DNA from: Vermamoeba vermiformis
Lineage: Eukaryota > Tubulinea > Echinamoebida
NCBI GenBank assembly: GCA_045837725.1
Contig: JBEWZL010000038.1
Span: 88,686-152,685 of the forward strand
Direction: 5' to 3'
Length of the DNA stretch: 64,000 nt
Shown: positions 24,050 through 36,727 of the stretch, one piece after another
Layout: the number at the start of each line of letters is the position of its first letter
Position numbering within the stretch: position 1 is the first letter of the stretch
Translations under genes and position numbers: made by a program
The notes under the pieces: model-generated
What the model was told of the DNA's origin: nothing
What the model saw: the letters and a program-made list of their open reading frames with translations, nothing else
Database searches by the model: none

Positions 24050-25860
24050 ATGCAAAACATACCCTTAGATGTCGTTGGTCATATTTGCTCATTCCTACCA
24101 CTACGTGATCTGCTTGCGTTCCTGTGCACGTCAACACTGACCCTAAAACAATCAAAAACTGAATCATTTATTCAGCAATGCAAAGGAGAATTATTTTATA
24201 ATCGATGGAGACTCATTAGCAAAGCCGATTCGCTTCCAGTGCCGCTATCACAAAAGATCGCTACCAAGATCTCGCTTCAAAAAAATTGGACAAATCCAGG
24301 TACTTTAATAACGACGTTATTGTTATGTATAAATATCTAATAGTCATTAATAATTAATTTAGAATTTCAACCACGAGTTTTTGCCTTCCCAGTGATTGAC
24401 GGCTTCGTTGTTCAAGCGGATGTGGAGCACAATATGTAATTCTGCTTATATATATAATATTTGATATCATACGCTAATATTGTAAGTTAGGTTGTACTTG
24501 GAAAAAGCGAAACCAGATGAAACGGGGAGCGTTTTCGAGATTTATAACACAGAAACACTTGAGCTGAAGAATCAAGTTAGTAGCGAGACTTTAACTACAA
24601 AGGACAAATATTGGAAGGTAATATGATATTATACGGAAAGCTTCGTGCTTGTTCGGAATTTGCAGATCTGATCTTCATTTTTAGGGCGATCCTTACATTA
24701 TCTTCGAACAAACCGACTTTAATGCTTTTGAAGTAGATCAGGGTGATAGACAAGATATATGGGACTTGAATACCAATCAACTTTGGAGTATGCCAGATCA
24801 AGTCACTTATTCCTCGTACATTTGGAAGAATCTTTACGTTTATCTTACCACGGACAACGATTTTAAGGTAAATTTATTGCAATAAAACATAAGAGAAATT
24901 TATTATTATTAATAAAAAGCAAGTGTTTAACTGTTGTTTCAGGTGATGGATCTGGCTACAAGAAAAATTATTCATTCACGACAAGTTCCGTGGTACAAAA
25001 TGACAGTCGATATTCCAAATCGACTCCTATTCGTTGTAAATAAGGACCTGAACGCATTGATGTTCGTGCAGTACTCGCACGATTGGCAAGAAGAGATCAA
25101 TTCCATTATTATTCCGTACCGCCGCGAGGACGAACCTCCAATTGAAAATTTTTGGTCTAAAGTCGGAATTACAGTGCTGCGAAAGCAATATTATTTCTTT
25201 TCTCTGAATATAGACGGACAGCACCAAAGCAGAGTAAGATCCGATCCAAAACTTCGCAATTGCTTCATTGATTAATCTAATTCTGCATAAATCCATAATA
25301 CAATTTTGCTAATATTATTCTTAGATATACAGCCGCAAAACGCTGCAAGAGGTCTACCGTACAGATGCAGCGTGTTCGCACCGTCAATTCGACACGTTTG
25401 CTGACTTTGAAGCGAATGGCGTGCAAGGCGGCGAGATCTATAACATAGTTGATAAGACTAGCTATTATAGTACAACCTTTAACGACTTTAAGCTAATAAC
25501 TGGTGACTTAGTACATCGACCTACATAACTTTACTTCAAGAATTCGCGGATCTGACTTATTTTTTCTAGTATTTTCAAACAGTCGAATTTGCTGATTTTG
25601 AATATCGATTTGAAGTCGTTAGAATGCCACGTATTGAGTCAATAATCGAGATCACTACTGATGAAGGCCTGTTGACCGATCACTTTGTCGAATTACTGGA
25701 AAAACAGCTCAATTTTAGCACGACTTATGATATCAATCTCAAAGAGGTGTCGCCCGACGCATTTGCCAACGAGTCTCAACTTGTGTTGATTTTCCAGAAT
25801 TCGCTTACCGATAAGATAGCAGTAGTAGTACTTGATTATGGGGATACTGTACTCAAATAA
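24050..25860 (+). CDS. F-box protein with propeller-like C-terminal region
   Basis: ATG 24050 opens a clear F-box (MQNIPLDVVGHICSFLPLRDLLAFL). Several exons follow (24050-24299, 24361-24435, 24492-24616, 24686-24868, 24943-25232, 25325-25507, 25571-25860) with beta-rich repeats such as VFAFPVIDGFVVQADVEH, PYIIFEQTDFNAFEVD and NRLLFVVNKDLNALMFV, consistent with a propeller. Its order of domains is the same as the divergent gene at 21931-23654, suggesting an old inverted duplication. Inferred: SCF ubiquitin ligase receptor of unknown target. Confidence 0.65.
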
Positions 25861-26111
25861 TACAGCAAAACATCAATAAAACCTTGAAGGTGGATCTAAA
25901 GATTAACTCGAGATCTAAATCTAGCCCGTTCAGAATAGCAGTAAATAGTATTTTAATATGCTCGTTGTGTATTATAGTTAACGTCTTGCATTTTTTAATG
26001 ACGTTACAGAATCGCTTTTTTCGCTTACGTCACGCGGTCTTTTTTGACAACAAAACAGAATTTCGCCCGAGTGACTCGTCATTGTTTTCATCAACGTAGT
26101 AAATCAGCACA

Positions 26112-27267
26112 ATGAAGCAAATTAAAGTGCCATTACGATACATTAGAACAGTCCTATACTCGTTGCTGTTAGTATCACGAATTCAACTCTCATCTGGATG
26201 GCTCTTTATTGCTAATTCCGATCAAGAACCAATTAATAATGCCAAGCCTTCACCTTATTATAGAGGCACAGTGACTGAGGACGGAGTAACTTACGAATAC
26301 GAATATGCTAACGGTAAGTTGATGTGGACCAACTCGTTTTCCCACAGCTTTTTATGCATCAAAATAAGACCATTAATTATCCTATTTTTTTACTATTTTT
26401 TTATTGATTTAATCGTTGACGAAAGCGACAAAATCTTGAATGACGTCACCGCTAGATCTTTTCTTATTTTATCAAAAAATTAGGCAAAGAAGTGCTCCAC
26501 GTGCTGGGCAAATTGCCCGCAAATTTTGACCAAGAAAAGGTCATGGGAACATTTAGGACTAACCTCGGTGTCGATGGATCAACCCCTAAAAACGGAGTTC
26601 AGGTCAGCTTTTTAACAACAAATACTTATTATCGATAACTAATAGTATTATTATAGAGCCAATCGATTTTTGATAGTTTCAGCGCTTATTTGAGCGATGT
26701 TAAGCACTCGCTGTACAATAATTTGTCACCATCAAGCGAGATCGACGAACAAATCGCTACAGCCCGCGAAGAATTAATCGAAATTGACGACGAATTAAGT
26801 CGCGTATTAACTCAACAATTGGTGCTAAGAAAACGCCAAGCAGATCTCGGTATTTATATCGAACGGACTCTAAAAGCGAAGGTACGTGGATCCGTTACAA
26901 ATTATTCGTATGACTCGACTATAACGCTACTATATATTATATAGGCTGAAGATAGAAATCCTACGGTTGAAGAGCTCGTATTGACGGAAGATGATCGGCT
27001 CACATTGGTCGAACATCGTTTGAAGCGCATGAAAGAGAAGCTGCTCAAACAAAAAGAACAAATTGAAAACTTTTTGAAATACCACGGTACGTGCCACAAC
27101 GGCGGCTACTACTAGTAATTTTAATACTAACGTATTATCTGTTAATAGAGAATGATCAAGCCAGGTCGAATGAGCACCCTCCCGAGCGTCACATTTTCAC
27201 GCACGATTATGAACCTGCTTTGTCTGTGCGCGTAATTGCAAACGATGAGACTAACAACAAACAATAA
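26112..27267 (+). CDS. Secreted or membrane-anchored coiled-coil protein, unknown
   Basis: ATG 26112 starts a signal or anchor sequence (IRTVLYSLLLVSRIQLSSGWLF). Exons 26112-26315, 26484-26603, 26656-26881, 26945-27087 and ~27149-27267 join to about 265 residues. After a short folded part (YYRGTVTEDGVTYEYEYANG), two coiled coils follow (EIDEQIATAREELIEIDDEL; EHRLKRMKEKLLKQKEQIEN). The end is polar. No family is recognised. A lumenal or secreted scaffolding protein is a guess from composition only. It converges with the Tim17-family gene. Confidence 0.6.
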
Positions 27268-27441
27268 TAGAACAATATACTTATAATGTAATATACAAAT
27301 GACCTTGTAATAAATTTGTAAATAATCTCGATCCAAAAAAAATCTCTTTCTCTACATACAATTCGGTTTTATTATTATCCACAAGAATGAATATTTAAAT
27401 ATATTAGCTTATATTACGTGCAATAATCGCTGTTAATGCTA

Positions 27442-28442
27442 TTACAGTGCTTTCAACACTTCTTGTTCGCGCTTTCTTCGTGCTTCCATTTCAGGCTTTC
27501 GTGCCTCAGTCAAGCTAGCACTGCAGATCAAATACATTAATAACGATAATACGCTTCGTATTGCACATAAATATACGTACATAATCTCGTTGCCTTGTTG
27601 CTTATTGTAAATTTCACGGTTTCTCAATTTTACGGCGTAAGATCCAGTGAGACCATCGAAGTAGTGAGTCAAAGCTGCACCGACTGTGAACAATGCGCCG
27701 CAGAATATGGCGACGTTGGGCTTGTTGACTAGAATCATAATAAGTCATATGCAAATGATAAATAAGCGACTATAAGCCGCGTCAATGCGTACCAGCCACG
27801 CCCAAGAAAACACCGCTGGCAAGACCGCCAAAAGCAGGGGCCAAAGAGCTGTTTCTGTCCTTCAAAAACATGTCTCGGCTGATGCCTGTAATAGTTTGAT
27901 ATGTGCCTGCTGCACCACCCAAAAGAAGACCCATTCTGTCGTGAAATTGGTGAGATCGAGCAGATGTGACAGTGCAATCATATCAATAAAAGCAAAATAA
28001 TTGATTTTACGTGTATTTTTATGCAAATAATATTTTTCAACGTTTAATTGTGATGAGGTAATTACAATAATACGGATTTGATAAAATAATTCCAAAATCT
28101 ATTGTAACACCTTCAATAATTGAAATAAAAATGCAAATAATTATCTTAATATTATAATACGACAATAATTGAATTTTTGAAGGTGTAATTATTGTCTAGA
28201 ATAATTATTTTAATTGTCAAAATTTTTGGCTGTCGATCTTACCTTGTGGCTGAATACAGAATAGCTTTGTTCGTGCTCCAGTTTCTGCCCTTAAGCACGG
28301 CATCAATATTCCAAAATCCAACGGCCAGACCAGTGAAAACACCAACAAAACCACCCATAGCAGTGGCGCTAATGATCCTGAATCCGCCTGAAGCTGGTTC
28401 GGCAATATGTTTTTCAGATTGTGTTAAGACAATATCACCCAT
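27442..28442 (-). CDS. Tim17/Tim22 family inner-membrane protein (possible complex I NDUFA11-like)
   Basis: Exon 1 is 28442-28240 (MGDIVLTQSEKHIAEP...), then a ~300 nt intron, exon 2 from ~27939 (MGLLLGGAAGTYQTITGISRD), exon 3 from 27736 and exon 4 to the TAA at 27444-27442; about 190 aa in total. Glycine-rich membrane segments (ATAMGGFVGVFTGLAVGF; APAFGGLASGVFLGVAG) are spaced as in the four-helix Tim17/22/23 superfamily. The best-fitting members are complex I assembly or B14.7 (NDUFA11) proteins; a protein translocase subunit is less likely because no PRAT signature is clear. The C-terminus is a charged helix. Confidence 0.6.
28107..28186. repeat. Small inverted repeat in an intron
   Basis: ACACCTTCAA at 28107-28116 is perfectly complementary to TTGAAGGTGT at 28177-28186, with further AT-rich partial pairing inside. 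It lies in the 300 nt first intron of the Tim17-family gene and could be the decayed ends of a MITE or simply a stem-loop. Confidence 0.4.
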
Positions 28443-28914
28443 TGTTGTGGATTATACGTTGAAAATAAGGCACGACAAAAAGTGGAGTTTGATATTTTAT
28501 TTTAATGCCCGATCGCAGCACAACGAACCACGTCTACAATTCTCACAATGTATTGTATTATATTATGGACTCAGGCGTTGATTTCGAGCTTCATACGGGT
28601 TGTCGAAAGAAGAGCTTTGCTTCGTTAAAACCCATTACACGACAGCTACAAATCTGATGCATTACTGGCAAGTACAGCACACGTTCAATATAATTAAAAT
28701 ATTACAGTAATTTAAATTTTATATTTTACGCGATTTGAACCACTGGCGATTTATTAGCAACCGTAATTAAATGGAAGACAGCAATATTTTTACCATAATG
28801 ATGAATAATAATCGACTCATAATTATGTTACAAATTCGTAGTGCGGGCATTTATTTACATTGGCTAATGTTACATAGGATCTGGTTGATCTCCAGTCAAT
28901 ATTGACTGATTAAA
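28443..28914. other. Intergenic stretch, no gene seen
   Basis: Lies between the start of the Tim17-family gene and the end of the mitochondrial carrier gene. No ORF with coding character, RNA gene or repeat was recognised. Confidence 0.5.
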
Positions 28915-30533
28915 TTAATTGTTGTTCCTTCGTGCTTTCAAATAATCGTTCGATGCCTTCATAAGCACTTCATATACGTAGAAAATAGCAGCATTAGAAG
29001 GAAAACTTCGAATTAAATTCGGTCCAAGTCCTCGCGCAAAAACAGATGGGCCTTCTGTCTTGTACAAATGTTTGCATGCCTTCCAAAATCCCTTATACTC
29101 GCTATTATTCGACGATCGTGCTTGCATTCGCGTTTTAACTGAATTTCTGCCGTTAAATACGCATTTCTCTCAAGTATTAGTCTGATACGTACCGACATCT
29201 GGTGGATGCGCAAAACCCCATGACATCATACCTGTATAATATCATATGAGTACCTCAATATGATTAGCACAAATAATAGTTATCGTACCAGCTAGTCCTC
29301 CTGCGGTGATCTGACGCCACGGAGATAATTCACCGTCTTTATTGGCTAGTGCTTGCCTAAAATATTCATACGAACCAAAATATATTCCTAATATCATCAG
29401 TCATTAGTTTTTTTTCCTATAATCGCTGGCGATAACACTCAAAAGCTTCGTACCAAAACCAGGTACATCCCGGATCAACGTGGCGGAAAGGCCGCTGTTA
29501 TATTATTAGAATTTGCTGAAACCTATTAATTATTACTTACTTAAATATGCCTCGCAGTCCCGATGAGCGCCATACTTTCTTTGTACAGTCGATCGGACCT
29601 TTGTACATCCGTCCTTCTTTCGTAGCTTCAGTTTGTACTTGCAACTTTACTTTAATCAACTCAATAGGCGATATTATCAGAGCAGCAGCGAGCTATATAA
29701 TTATAAACCTATTAGAATACAAACAAAACTGTTTTGGATCAAACGTACTCCCGTGCCAAGCCCAGCAATGAAAGTTTGACCAGTCGTTAACGGTTTCTCG
29801 GCATCTTTTTGAATTATCCTCTAGATCATAGTATTAATCGGAATATCCGTTGAGCTTGATGGAATTGGATTCGTTACCTGCATAATTCCGTAACTTCCAA
29901 AGACGATGCAAGTAATCAATGCTTCGCCAGCAATAGGAGATGAGATGCCTATAAATTAATAAGATGTTTTATAGTATTGTTGGTCATTTTACCTTTAAAT
30001 AGTCCGGCGATCTGATCGACCGAAAATTAGTACAATTTTTCAATTATTTTTTCCATACTTACGCCTTCTCGCCGGATCGTCTGTTTAGTGCAATCGATAG
30101 CACCCTTATATTTTGGATTTTTAGCATCTTGCGATTGAAGGCGAACCTAATTACGCAGGTGAGATCTCCAACTGATCCACGAGATCCGCTTACCTTAACT
30201 ACAAGAAAGTTAGAGGCATATGAAAAGTGTGTCCTCACTTACCAGTATCAAATGGATGGCCTACTACAACACCAGCTATGCCAGCAATCGTTCCGGCAAA
30301 GAAATCGATTAATAAATTTTCTGATCGACGTGCATCTGCTTTTACGCCTTCAGCTGCGAATAAAATACATAAGTATGCGTATTGTGGGAATTATTTGACG
30401 ATTTTGGCGAATTTCTGATCTTATAAATCGTGTTCAACGAAAAGACCAACGATCTGATCTACCGAACTGCAAAATAATTACCTATGCCGAGGGAGTGCTC
30501 CGAAGAGCCATGCGCTATGTTGTTATTACTCAT
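28915..30533 (-). CDS. Mitochondrial carrier (SLC25 family)
   Basis: About eight exons from ATG 30533-30531 (MSNNNIAHGSSEHSLGI) to TAA at 28917-28915; about 310 aa. The three carrier repeats are visible by their Px[D/E]xx[K/R] motifs: HPFDTVKVRLQSQ, SPIELIKVKLQVQ and HPPDVVKTRMQ. Each is followed by the typical YKG...EG loops (YKGAIDCTKQTIRREG; YKGPIDCTKKVWRSSG; YKGFWKACKHLYKTEG). The motif types place it in the acylcarnitine / ornithine / basic amino acid branch (SLC25A20, A15, A29, A45-like). The exact substrate cannot be set from sequence by eye. It acts in the inner mitochondrial membrane. Confidence 0.9.
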
Positions 30534-30706
30534 TTTAGCTTGCTATACAAGCTGTGCTTTTCGGTAGCTATCTCCGTGCACAAAATTACAAATGCGGCAA
30601 GGCAAGAAAAAAATTGGATCGGTTCCATTTCACTACAAAATTTCACAATTAGCAACAAAGAATAGAATCCTAGTCCTCAATAACATACCTAATTAATTGG
30701 AATATA

Positions 30707-32652
30707 ATGGACGAAACTATGAACGCCATTCTCGCGACGTTGAAATCTAGTCCATTCAAGTTCGTGTTTATTACTTCTAGAGGCTCTAAAGTATCGTCGC
30801 TATTACAAGGTAAGTATTTCATACGAACAATAGATTATCGCACGTAAATTATTTAAGATCGAGCTTCTAGAAACAAAGCGGAAAGAAAATCTATTTTTTA
30901 CTTCCGCTTTTACAAAAAATTAAATAATAAATATTTAAATATTGACATACTGGAATTGTCGTTTAATCAAGTTCACCGGGTGACTTTTAGACATTGAATA
31001 ATTTAAATTTTAACCAGGTAAAGCCCTCGAAACCATTATTCCAGGGTGTAAAAGTAAGTTCTATAATGAATATATAATACGCATATTAAATGACACTATT
31101 GCTTACCTTTAAAAGCCTCCCTACATAGTCTACTAGGTGCATCCAACACTTCCCTGGCACACGCAGAAGCCACAAAGCAAGTATTATCGCACAAACAATA
31201 CTAATATGGTGCTAATATGTATGTTGTACTATTAGTGTGATTGCAGGTCGCGCGTTGACACGTGCCAAATTATTAATGGGGCCAACTGAAAAATATCAAA
31301 ATTTATTCGGCGTTGTACGTACACATTTCAACCTTATATTAATTATTATAATCGTTAGTATGAATATTTAGTATTAACTATTATTTTATAGGCGTGCGTA
31401 ACGCAACGTTGCTTTGGTGAGGAAAGTCGATCCACGAACAAAGCCTTCATTTCTACCTGGGTCAGTCTTAATATCAACAATAATAGCCATATTATTTTAT
31501 TAATTTATTTCTTTATTTAGAGCTCTTCAAAATTAGTTTCAACAAAAATAGAATATTCGAACAGATCAGATCACGATGAAAATGATCTTCTAACACGAGC
31601 CTTGCTAAATAATATATCACGTGCTTGTAATATATCACATGATAAGTTAAATCTGTCGCTGGACAGCACTGCAAATGAAAACCAAGAAACAACAGAAATC
31701 AATTATCTTGGCGCAGCAGAACGATTGATAGAAAAACAGACTACGTACTTTAAGGTACTATAGTAATTTATAATAGACTCAAATCTTATCAAATTTATTA
31801 CCGCAAAAGCCAGATCTACTCCACCTTACAAATGAAAAATTAAGGCATAATGTTAACCTTCTGATTGCTTTTACTACAGATCAGCAAAGAAGGTGATTTA
31901 ATCGAATCAAATGAACCCGATCTCAAGCCGCAAGTGATCGTATCAGGCTCGTTCAATCCTGTGCACTTGGGCCACGTCAAATTGTTGGATGCGTCGATGA
32001 GGACATTGCAAGCGAAGCACGGTGCATATGAACTGAGTGCTTTTAACGCTGACAAGCCACCATTGACTATTGACGTCATATTGGAACGTGCTGCTCAATT
32101 TGCAGGTACTATTTTAATGCAGATCTGTAGATCTCAAACTTAACCCTAAGTTCCCTCGTGTTAATAGGTCTAGGCGATATTTACATAACTAATGCACCTA
32201 CATTCGTCATGAAAGCGAAATTTCTTCACAATGCTACATTTGCAGTCGGCTACGTAAGTATTTGTTGTTTCTGCTTGCCCTTAAGTTACACTCTATATTT
32301 AGGACACTGCTATTCGAATTGTAAACTCCAAGGTATATTAATAGTCATGTACCCGAGACCTTTAACTAATATCACCAATCTTTAGTATTATAACAATAGC
32401 GACGCTGAGCGTGACACAGCTCTCGAAGGCATGCAGCACAATGGGTGTGGATTTATCGTGGGAGGAAGAACTATTGACGGAAAATTTCATTACATTGACT
32501 CTAAGGACATTAATATCCCCGCACACTTGATGAAATTGTTTGATTCAATTCCTGAAAATATTTTTCGAGAAGATATTTCAAGCACGGAATTACGACAGTT
32601 GGGTCAGATCGGCTACGTGCCGCTTGAATTTCATCGTATTGACGCTAAATAA
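30707..32652 (+). CDS. CinA-like amidase domain fused to a HxGH nucleotidylyltransferase
   Basis: ATG 30707; about ten exons. The N-terminal half (FITSRGSKVSSLLQ, SLAHAEATKQ, RALTRAKLLMG, GVACVTQRCFGEESRSTNKAF) resembles the CinA C-terminal / nicotinamide nucleotide amidase fold. The C-terminal half has the nucleotidylyltransferase signature SGSFNPVHLGHVKLL (HxGH at about 31970) and ends with SSTELRQLGQIGYVP, the ISSTxIR-type motif. This fusion matches a protein known in plants and protists (Arabidopsis At2g01220 type). Inferred: a bifunctional enzyme of NAD-related nucleotide salvage or repair. The reaction has not been settled for that family as far as I recall. Confidence 0.8.
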
Positions 32653-32786
32653 AGTGGTACTACCTGATGGAATCACTTTTACTACAAGATTTTATAATAT
32701 TTTTTCCCTATGTAATTTCGTTTGAAATTTGCTTGTAATTTAGATAAGTGTCACTTATTTTTACCTGCTCTGAAGATACAGCAGAC

Positions 32787-34309
32787 ATGGATAGTAAAAC
32801 ATGTAACAATGCGTTCTATCCCAATCCGTGCGATGTGCAGGCCTACATGATGAGCAGCTTGACAAAGAAGCAGATCCAAACGCAAGAAATGTTTCTTTGG
32901 GTGCTGACTTTTGCTGTATTTTTTGCCGTCATGTTTCTGTCATTTATGGTCACTCATTTGAAGAATGCGCGAATCAAAAAGGCTAAGCAGAATCTCGCAA
33001 TGCTGGATGTCAACCCCGGAATAACAATTTACAAAAATCCAGACGGCGCTAAATTAGTGCAAAAGAAGAAGAAGAACCCTCCTGGAGGCGCAGCAACTGT
33101 AGTAATATTATTTGGAATATTGGTGCTTGTCAGTTATGTTTTGGCAACTGAGTTCGATCAGCCCGGAGAACTCGGCTTTCAACGCAAATTATACAAAGGA
33201 TTCGATGGAAAAATAACGTTCAGATCAACTGCATACGATATCGATAGCAAGGGCTTGAATCCACAGACCAATCACAACCTGGATCTCGGTTTAATAATCA
33301 ACCAAGAGTCAGCACCAACGGAGCTCTATTTTGTGGCTTCTAATGACGGTCCCTGTGTGCCTCAAGTAAAAAAATGCGAAAATAATGCTCGAGATCCATA
33401 TATAGCGACCAGCTATGACTTCTGGAATACACCAACAACAGTGGATGTGACTTTGTGCGGAAAGCTGCCGGCCAATAGAGCCAACAACAGCTTCTCATTC
33501 TTCATGCTAAGCAACGCAGTCGGAAACGGAGGATTTCGAGCCTCAGCTGTTGTGTTCGACGAAGCTTTAACCAGATGGGAAACGACGAGCGCTGTGGACG
33601 TGTTTCCCCGCTTCGAGGTTAGCGTAACAGCAGTGACAGCATATCGACTATCAGTATTCTTAGCGGAGTATATCGTTGCGCCTCCAAAATTACACAAAGT
33701 ACGAGTGGACAGTATCGTTACAAAAGAAGGAATAACATCGAACGCCTGTCCCAATCCAATCGCCCAATTTACCATAACAGGTAATTAATTAAAATACGTC
33801 ACTTTTGAGTGCCAAGTCTTAATTTGCCCATTTTAGGCAATCTTTGGGAGATCAATGGAGTGTACATCGCAGGACTGAGTACGGTCGTAGTATCAGCTAT
33901 TGGTGCTGCAGGTACTTTATTCAGCATTCGAACGACGATCAAATCCGTATTCGAGTACATTCACAAGGCCTACAACTCTTCAATTCGTAAAAGAAGAGCG
34001 CTCGTTATAACTGGCTACTCGATCCAAACACTTTTCGGTGCCTTTGCGCCTGTCGCTGTATTCCTCGGCATCGAATTCTTGCGATACTTTGTTCAGCTTA
34101 CAGAGCAGATGATCTACAGTCTGTTTGCAGGCTTCGCATTCGCATTCATCATTTGGATCTATTGGATCTTTTCAACGGTGGTATTCGCAAGGAATATTAG
34201 AGAACTGAACAAAGAGACAAAATTGCATAATAACGGCATCGATATCATTAATGACAGCGGTTCAAATGAAGAGGCAAATGTAAATTATGTAAAACTAGAC
34301 TCAGAATAA
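32787..34309 (+). CDS. Multi-pass membrane protein with a large extracytoplasmic domain, unknown
   Basis: Two exons (32787-33780 and 33837-34309) encode about 488 aa. Membrane segments: residues ~38-58 (MFLWVLTFAVFFAVMFLSFM), ~105-125 (GGAATVVILFGILVLVSYVL) and three after residue ~345 (IAGLSTVVVSAIGAAGTLF; VITGYSIQTLFGAFAPVAVF; MIYSLFAGFAFAFIIWIYWI). Between the second and third sits a beta-rich domain of ~200 residues with four or more Cys. The short loop after TM1 is basic (KKKKKNPPGG). The C-terminus is acidic and polar. No family recognised. Confidence 0.75.
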
Positions 34310-34397
34310 AGAGTCGTTGTATTAAAGCCAGATCTGCTTTATTCATTAGCTGGGTACGCTAGGTTACACTTATTATATAACTGTTATGTTATTTTAC

Positions 34398-36727
34398 TTA
34401 AGGGAGTTGCAAGACAATCTTGGCCAATTCAGCTAAAAGTTCAATGTTAGTACCCAAAGCTAAATTCGTTTAGAGTGACTTACAATAGACAGGAGAACCG
34501 AGACCAGAAGCAGGATCCCAACCCTTAGCAGCGTCTATAACAATACGTCAATATACGACCAGGTTTGATGACACGGGCGTTACTTACTGAAACCGTTGGT
34601 ACCGCATCCAGGGTTAGAGCCCTTGGTGATGTCAGTGAAGCCAGTAGGGTAGTTCTTGGCAATGTGATAGAGCAAGGGGTTCAAGTAGCCGAGAGGGTTC
34701 TTGCCGTTTTGCAAACGAACGTCGTTGAGCATAGCAATGACACCGGAGAACACGGGGGCAGCGCAAGAAGTACCAGCAACGCCGGGCATAGGAATGAAGT
34801 CTTGGACAATTACGTAGTTGGCGCTCAAGGCGGAGACGTCAGGGTAAGCACGACCAGTGGCGTTCCACTTCTTGGCAGAGGGCAAGTTACCCCTAAACAG
34901 ACGCTCGTGAGCACGACGAAGCGAAATAAAATGTAGGCTGTACTCACTTCATGTTGGAGATGTATTGGTTAACCTCATTGATTTGCCAAGCAGGGCGGTC
35001 AAAGAAGTTAGAGAAACCACCACCAGAGAGACCGTTGACAATTTCTTCACCAGTCTGCAATTGCAACAAGTTAGATCTGAGGACAAAAACTTGGCTTAGT
35101 TGTTGTGTCTTACCTCGAACCAACCATCGAGAGTGGTGCCACCGACGGCAGTGACGTAAGGAGAGACGCAAGGGAAGTCTAATGATGGATGGTGAGTAAA
35201 GCTATCGTGCTCAAGTCAGATCCGCGCAACACTTACCAGGGACGAAAGCAGAGCAGCCAAAGTCGTCACCACCAACACCGCTGTCACCGCTAGCGAACAA
35301 AACAGAGATACCACGGAGGGCTGTGAGGGAATTGTTAGGTCTGAGCACTTGACAGGTGTCAAAAGTGTCACGTTACCTTGCTTTTGGAACTCAGTGTTGA
35401 CACGATAGGCGTATTGAGAGGTCAACTCGTCTTCGTCTTCACCATAGCTGACTGAGAAGACCAAGGGGACCTTAGAGACCTTGTCGACTTGCAACATCCA
35501 CTTGAGGAAGGCGTCTTCGTTGGGATCAGTGGGATCCTTGACGGACCAGAAAGTAGTGGGAACTTGGTTACCAACACTCATAATGTATTGAATGTCCAAG
35601 CTGGCTTCAGTACCAGCACCCCAGCCGTCATAACCGACGACGGAAGGAGTGTTGCCGAGGTTACCACGATCGAACAACAAAAAGAATTCGTCGAGATCGG
35701 CGTTGGAGTAGTATTGGCTCAAGAACTGCACGCAAGATTGGCTGTTGTTCTTCGATTGGCTGGCGGCACTGCCAAGGCTGTAACGGTCACGCAAGACACC
35801 AGGAGTAACTTGCAAGCTTTGGAAAGTAGTGCGCTTGTCGTGGGTAACAACGGAACGGATCTTGGGGAAGTGAAGCACGTTACCAATCAACTCGACGTGC
35901 TCTATCATAAGTACGTTAGAACCACCTTATGAATAATAAAGGTGCATCTGACACGTACCAGCAATCTCTTCAGGGACGGTGTAAAGAGATCCAGCGCGGT
36001 GGATAGTCTCGCCGCTGCGAGCATGTTCGTAACGGTAGATGTCAACCTCCAACAATTGTTCGACGGCCTCGACATTGGCATTAGCAATAATCCAGTCCTG
36101 TTAAAAAATATGAGTCTTTTGCTCGTTCATGGAGTCAGATCCTTAGTTTGGCAGCTTCAAGGTATGACAGCGGCGTCAAAAAATGAACTGCACGCTTACG
36201 TTTTGAACAGTCCATGAAGTGATGCCGTTCTTAGCCAACCAAGAGGTAACGGTGGCGACAGCAACGGGATGTGGCTTCATCAAACGAGTGATAGCTTCGT
36301 GAGTCCACCATTCTATAAATCAATATATTAATTATTAATCGGTTGCAAAATATGCAAAATATCGGTGCGGCAGACAACTCCATGTCCATTTTAATGACGA
36401 TCCGAAAAAAAATTCAGGTTTACCCAAATACAAATCATACTTACGAGAGTACTTGGGTGAGGTAGGATCAGAGACAACATCGAGGACGCTAGTCAAAGTA
36501 TTGCGGGCTTGCTCAGAGTGGCGAAGAGCAATGAACAGATTGTGTTTGTCGTTGGCAGGAGCACGAGAAACGATGCGCCAAGCAGCGGGTGTGTGAGGAG
36601 CAGCGCGTGAGGCACGGTGCAAAGGTGAGTGAGAAGCAAGAGGTGTTTCAAGCGTGCGGCGAGCGGCCAAAGCACTGACCACGATCGCAGCAACGCACAA
36701 GAACAGGACGAGGCTTGCGCGAGACAT
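34398..36727 (-). CDS. Sedolisin (tripeptidyl-peptidase-like serine peptidase, S53)
   Basis: A secreted or lysosomal acid protease. ATG 36727-36725 begins a signal peptide (LVLFLCVAAIVVSALAA). The S53 pro-domain follows (residues to ~190: NLFIALRHSEQARNTLTSVLDVVSDPTSPKYSR; TSWLAKNGI; SLYTVPEEIAG). In the catalytic domain the Glu and Asp are in GTEASLDIQY (about 35605) and the Ser in AGTSCAAPVFSG (about 34760). The conserved SVSYGEDE and SVLFASGDSGVGG blocks are present. About nine exons, stop TAA 34400-34398, ~580 aa as expected. Resembles TPP1 / physarolisin-type enzymes. Coding GC is visibly higher than in neighbouring genes, which also opens long antisense frames. Confidence 0.93.

Noticed and set aside
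35489-35932. 147-codon plus-strand frame opposite sedolisin
   Set aside because: Antisense of the conserved S53 catalytic exon in a GC-rich gene; no independent support.
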